DNA of 64,000 bases from Bradyrhizobium erythrophlei (GTDB lineage Bacteria > Pseudomonadota > Alphaproteobacteria > Rhizobiales > Xanthobacteraceae), in the NCBI RefSeq assembly GCF_900129505.1, contig NZ_LT670818.1, positions 6,047,001 to 6,111,000 on the forward strand, read 5' to 3'. Shown here piece by piece: positions 63,706-64,000 of the stretch. Position numbers and translations under genes: made by a program. Position 1 is the first letter of the stretch. Each line of letters opens with the position of its first letter. Below the pieces are notes generated by a model. That model did not search any database, was not told where the DNA came from, and was given only the letters and a program-made list of their open reading frames with translations.

Positions 63706-64000
63706 ATGATCGAGTGGGACGACGTTCGCTACTTTCTTGCCGTCGCGCGTGGGGGCTCGGTCCGAGCCGCCGCCGAGCGCCTCGGGGTGAACCACACCAC
63801 AGTGCTGCGGCGCATTGCCCAACTGGAGGAGCGGCTGGGGGCGCAGATGTTCGAGAAGCTGCCCTCGGGCTACCGCCTGAGGGCTGCGGGCGAGGAGGTC
63901 CTCGAGTTCGCGGAGCAGATGGAGGCGTCGTCGAACCGGCTCGAGACGCGAATCTTCGGGCGCGACCACGGCGTACGCGGACTCCTGCGGGTGACACTGG
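63706..64000 (+). CDS. LysR-family transcriptional regulator (3' end beyond window)
   Basis: The first 98 codons are visible. The N-terminal winged helix-turn-helix is complete: MIEWDDVRYFLAVAR, VRAAAERLGVNHTTVLRRIA and LEERLGAQMF, followed by the linker helix and the start of the effector domain. LysR proteins usually control the divergently transcribed neighbour, here the SDR and F420-reductase-like pair, in response to a small molecule. The 266-bp divergent gap (63440-63705) should hold both promoters; I could not pick a confident T-N11-A box. Confidence 0.93.
   Translation, partial: MIEWDDVRYFLAVARGGSVRAAAERLGVNHTTVLRRIAQLEERLGAQMFEKLPSGYRLRAAGEEVLEFAEQMEASSNRLETRIFGRDHGVRGLLRVTL

Noticed and set aside
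61785-63719. A 12-bp match, GATCGAGTGGGA, between the guaA 3' end (61785-61796) and the start of the LysR gene (63708-63719), as a possible att repeat
   Set aside because: Both copies lie in coding sequence for Ile-Glu-Trp, so the match is explained by codon use, and no integrase lies between them.

Overview
The window is an ordinary chromosomal stretch of a GC-rich alphaproteobacterium. Gene content (many acyl-CoA enzymes, LacI/IclR/TetR/LysR regulators, a glutaminase fused to sensor domains, form II CoxL) and four or five families of dispersed hairpin-like intergenic repeats point to Bradyrhizobium or a close relative in the Nitrobacteraceae. This assignment is by recognition, not by a search. 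I saw no rRNA or tRNA gene, CRISPR array, prophage or intact insertion sequence.

Region 1-8085 is a sugar or sugar-acid catabolic locus. A divergent LacI-type regulator (cut by the window edge) faces a complete CUT1 ABC importer (ATPase, Tat-exported binding protein, two permeases). This is followed by a DenD-like dehydrogenase, a PfkB-type 2-keto-3-deoxygluconate kinase and a KDPG aldolase. A canonical LacI-family operator sits over the likely promoter, and two hairpins separate the binding-protein gene from the permease genes.

Region 8140-23598 holds acyl-CoA metabolism genes: a thiolase, a family III CoA-transferase, an acyl-CoA dehydrogenase, a thiolase-like protein without the catalytic cysteine paired with a DUF35 zinc-ribbon protein, a carboxymuconolactone decarboxylase-like protein, a glutaminase-STAS-cNMP fusion, a stand-alone biotinyl protein, an IclR regulator overlapping an acyl-CoA carboxyltransferase gene, an MFS transporter, another thiolase and an enoyl-CoA hydratase.

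Region 23817-32477 has a TetR regulator followed by a long same-strand run encoding the distal valine pathway (methylmalonate-semialdehyde dehydrogenase, isobutyryl-CoA dehydrogenase-like, 3-hydroxyisobutyryl-CoA hydrolase, 3-hydroxyisobutyrate dehydrogenase), then an acyl-CoA synthetase, a MaoC hydratase and an SDR.

Region 32608-47582 is mixed: a flavoprotein, a methyltransferase, a frameshifted substrate-binding protein, a DSD1/D-threonine-aldolase-like enzyme, an ABC-F ATPase, a YaiI-type protein, a double-hotdog protein, an orphan form II CoxL-type subunit, Ppx/GppA, RlmE, an SDR with a divergent TetR, and a small XRE regulator.

Region 47611-61800 carries a drug-efflux MFS gene and then the guaB to guaA interval: IMP dehydrogenase, several small or unknown proteins, a zinc-independent MDR oxidoreductase, a CpdA-like phosphoesterase, a chemoreceptor, a MAPEG protein, an RsmB-type methyltransferase, a secreted hydrolase-like protein and GMP synthase. 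The last 2.2 kb downstream of guaA has an F420-reductase-like protein and an SDR divergent from a LysR gene cut by the window end.

The points most worth a second look are the cysteine-less thiolase/DUF35 pair (possible retro-aldolase), the glutaminase-STAS-cNMP fusion with tandem repeats upstream, the carboxyltransferase and BCCP lacking a biotin carboxylase, the 33-residue membrane protein, the regulatory palindromes and the dispersed repeat families.
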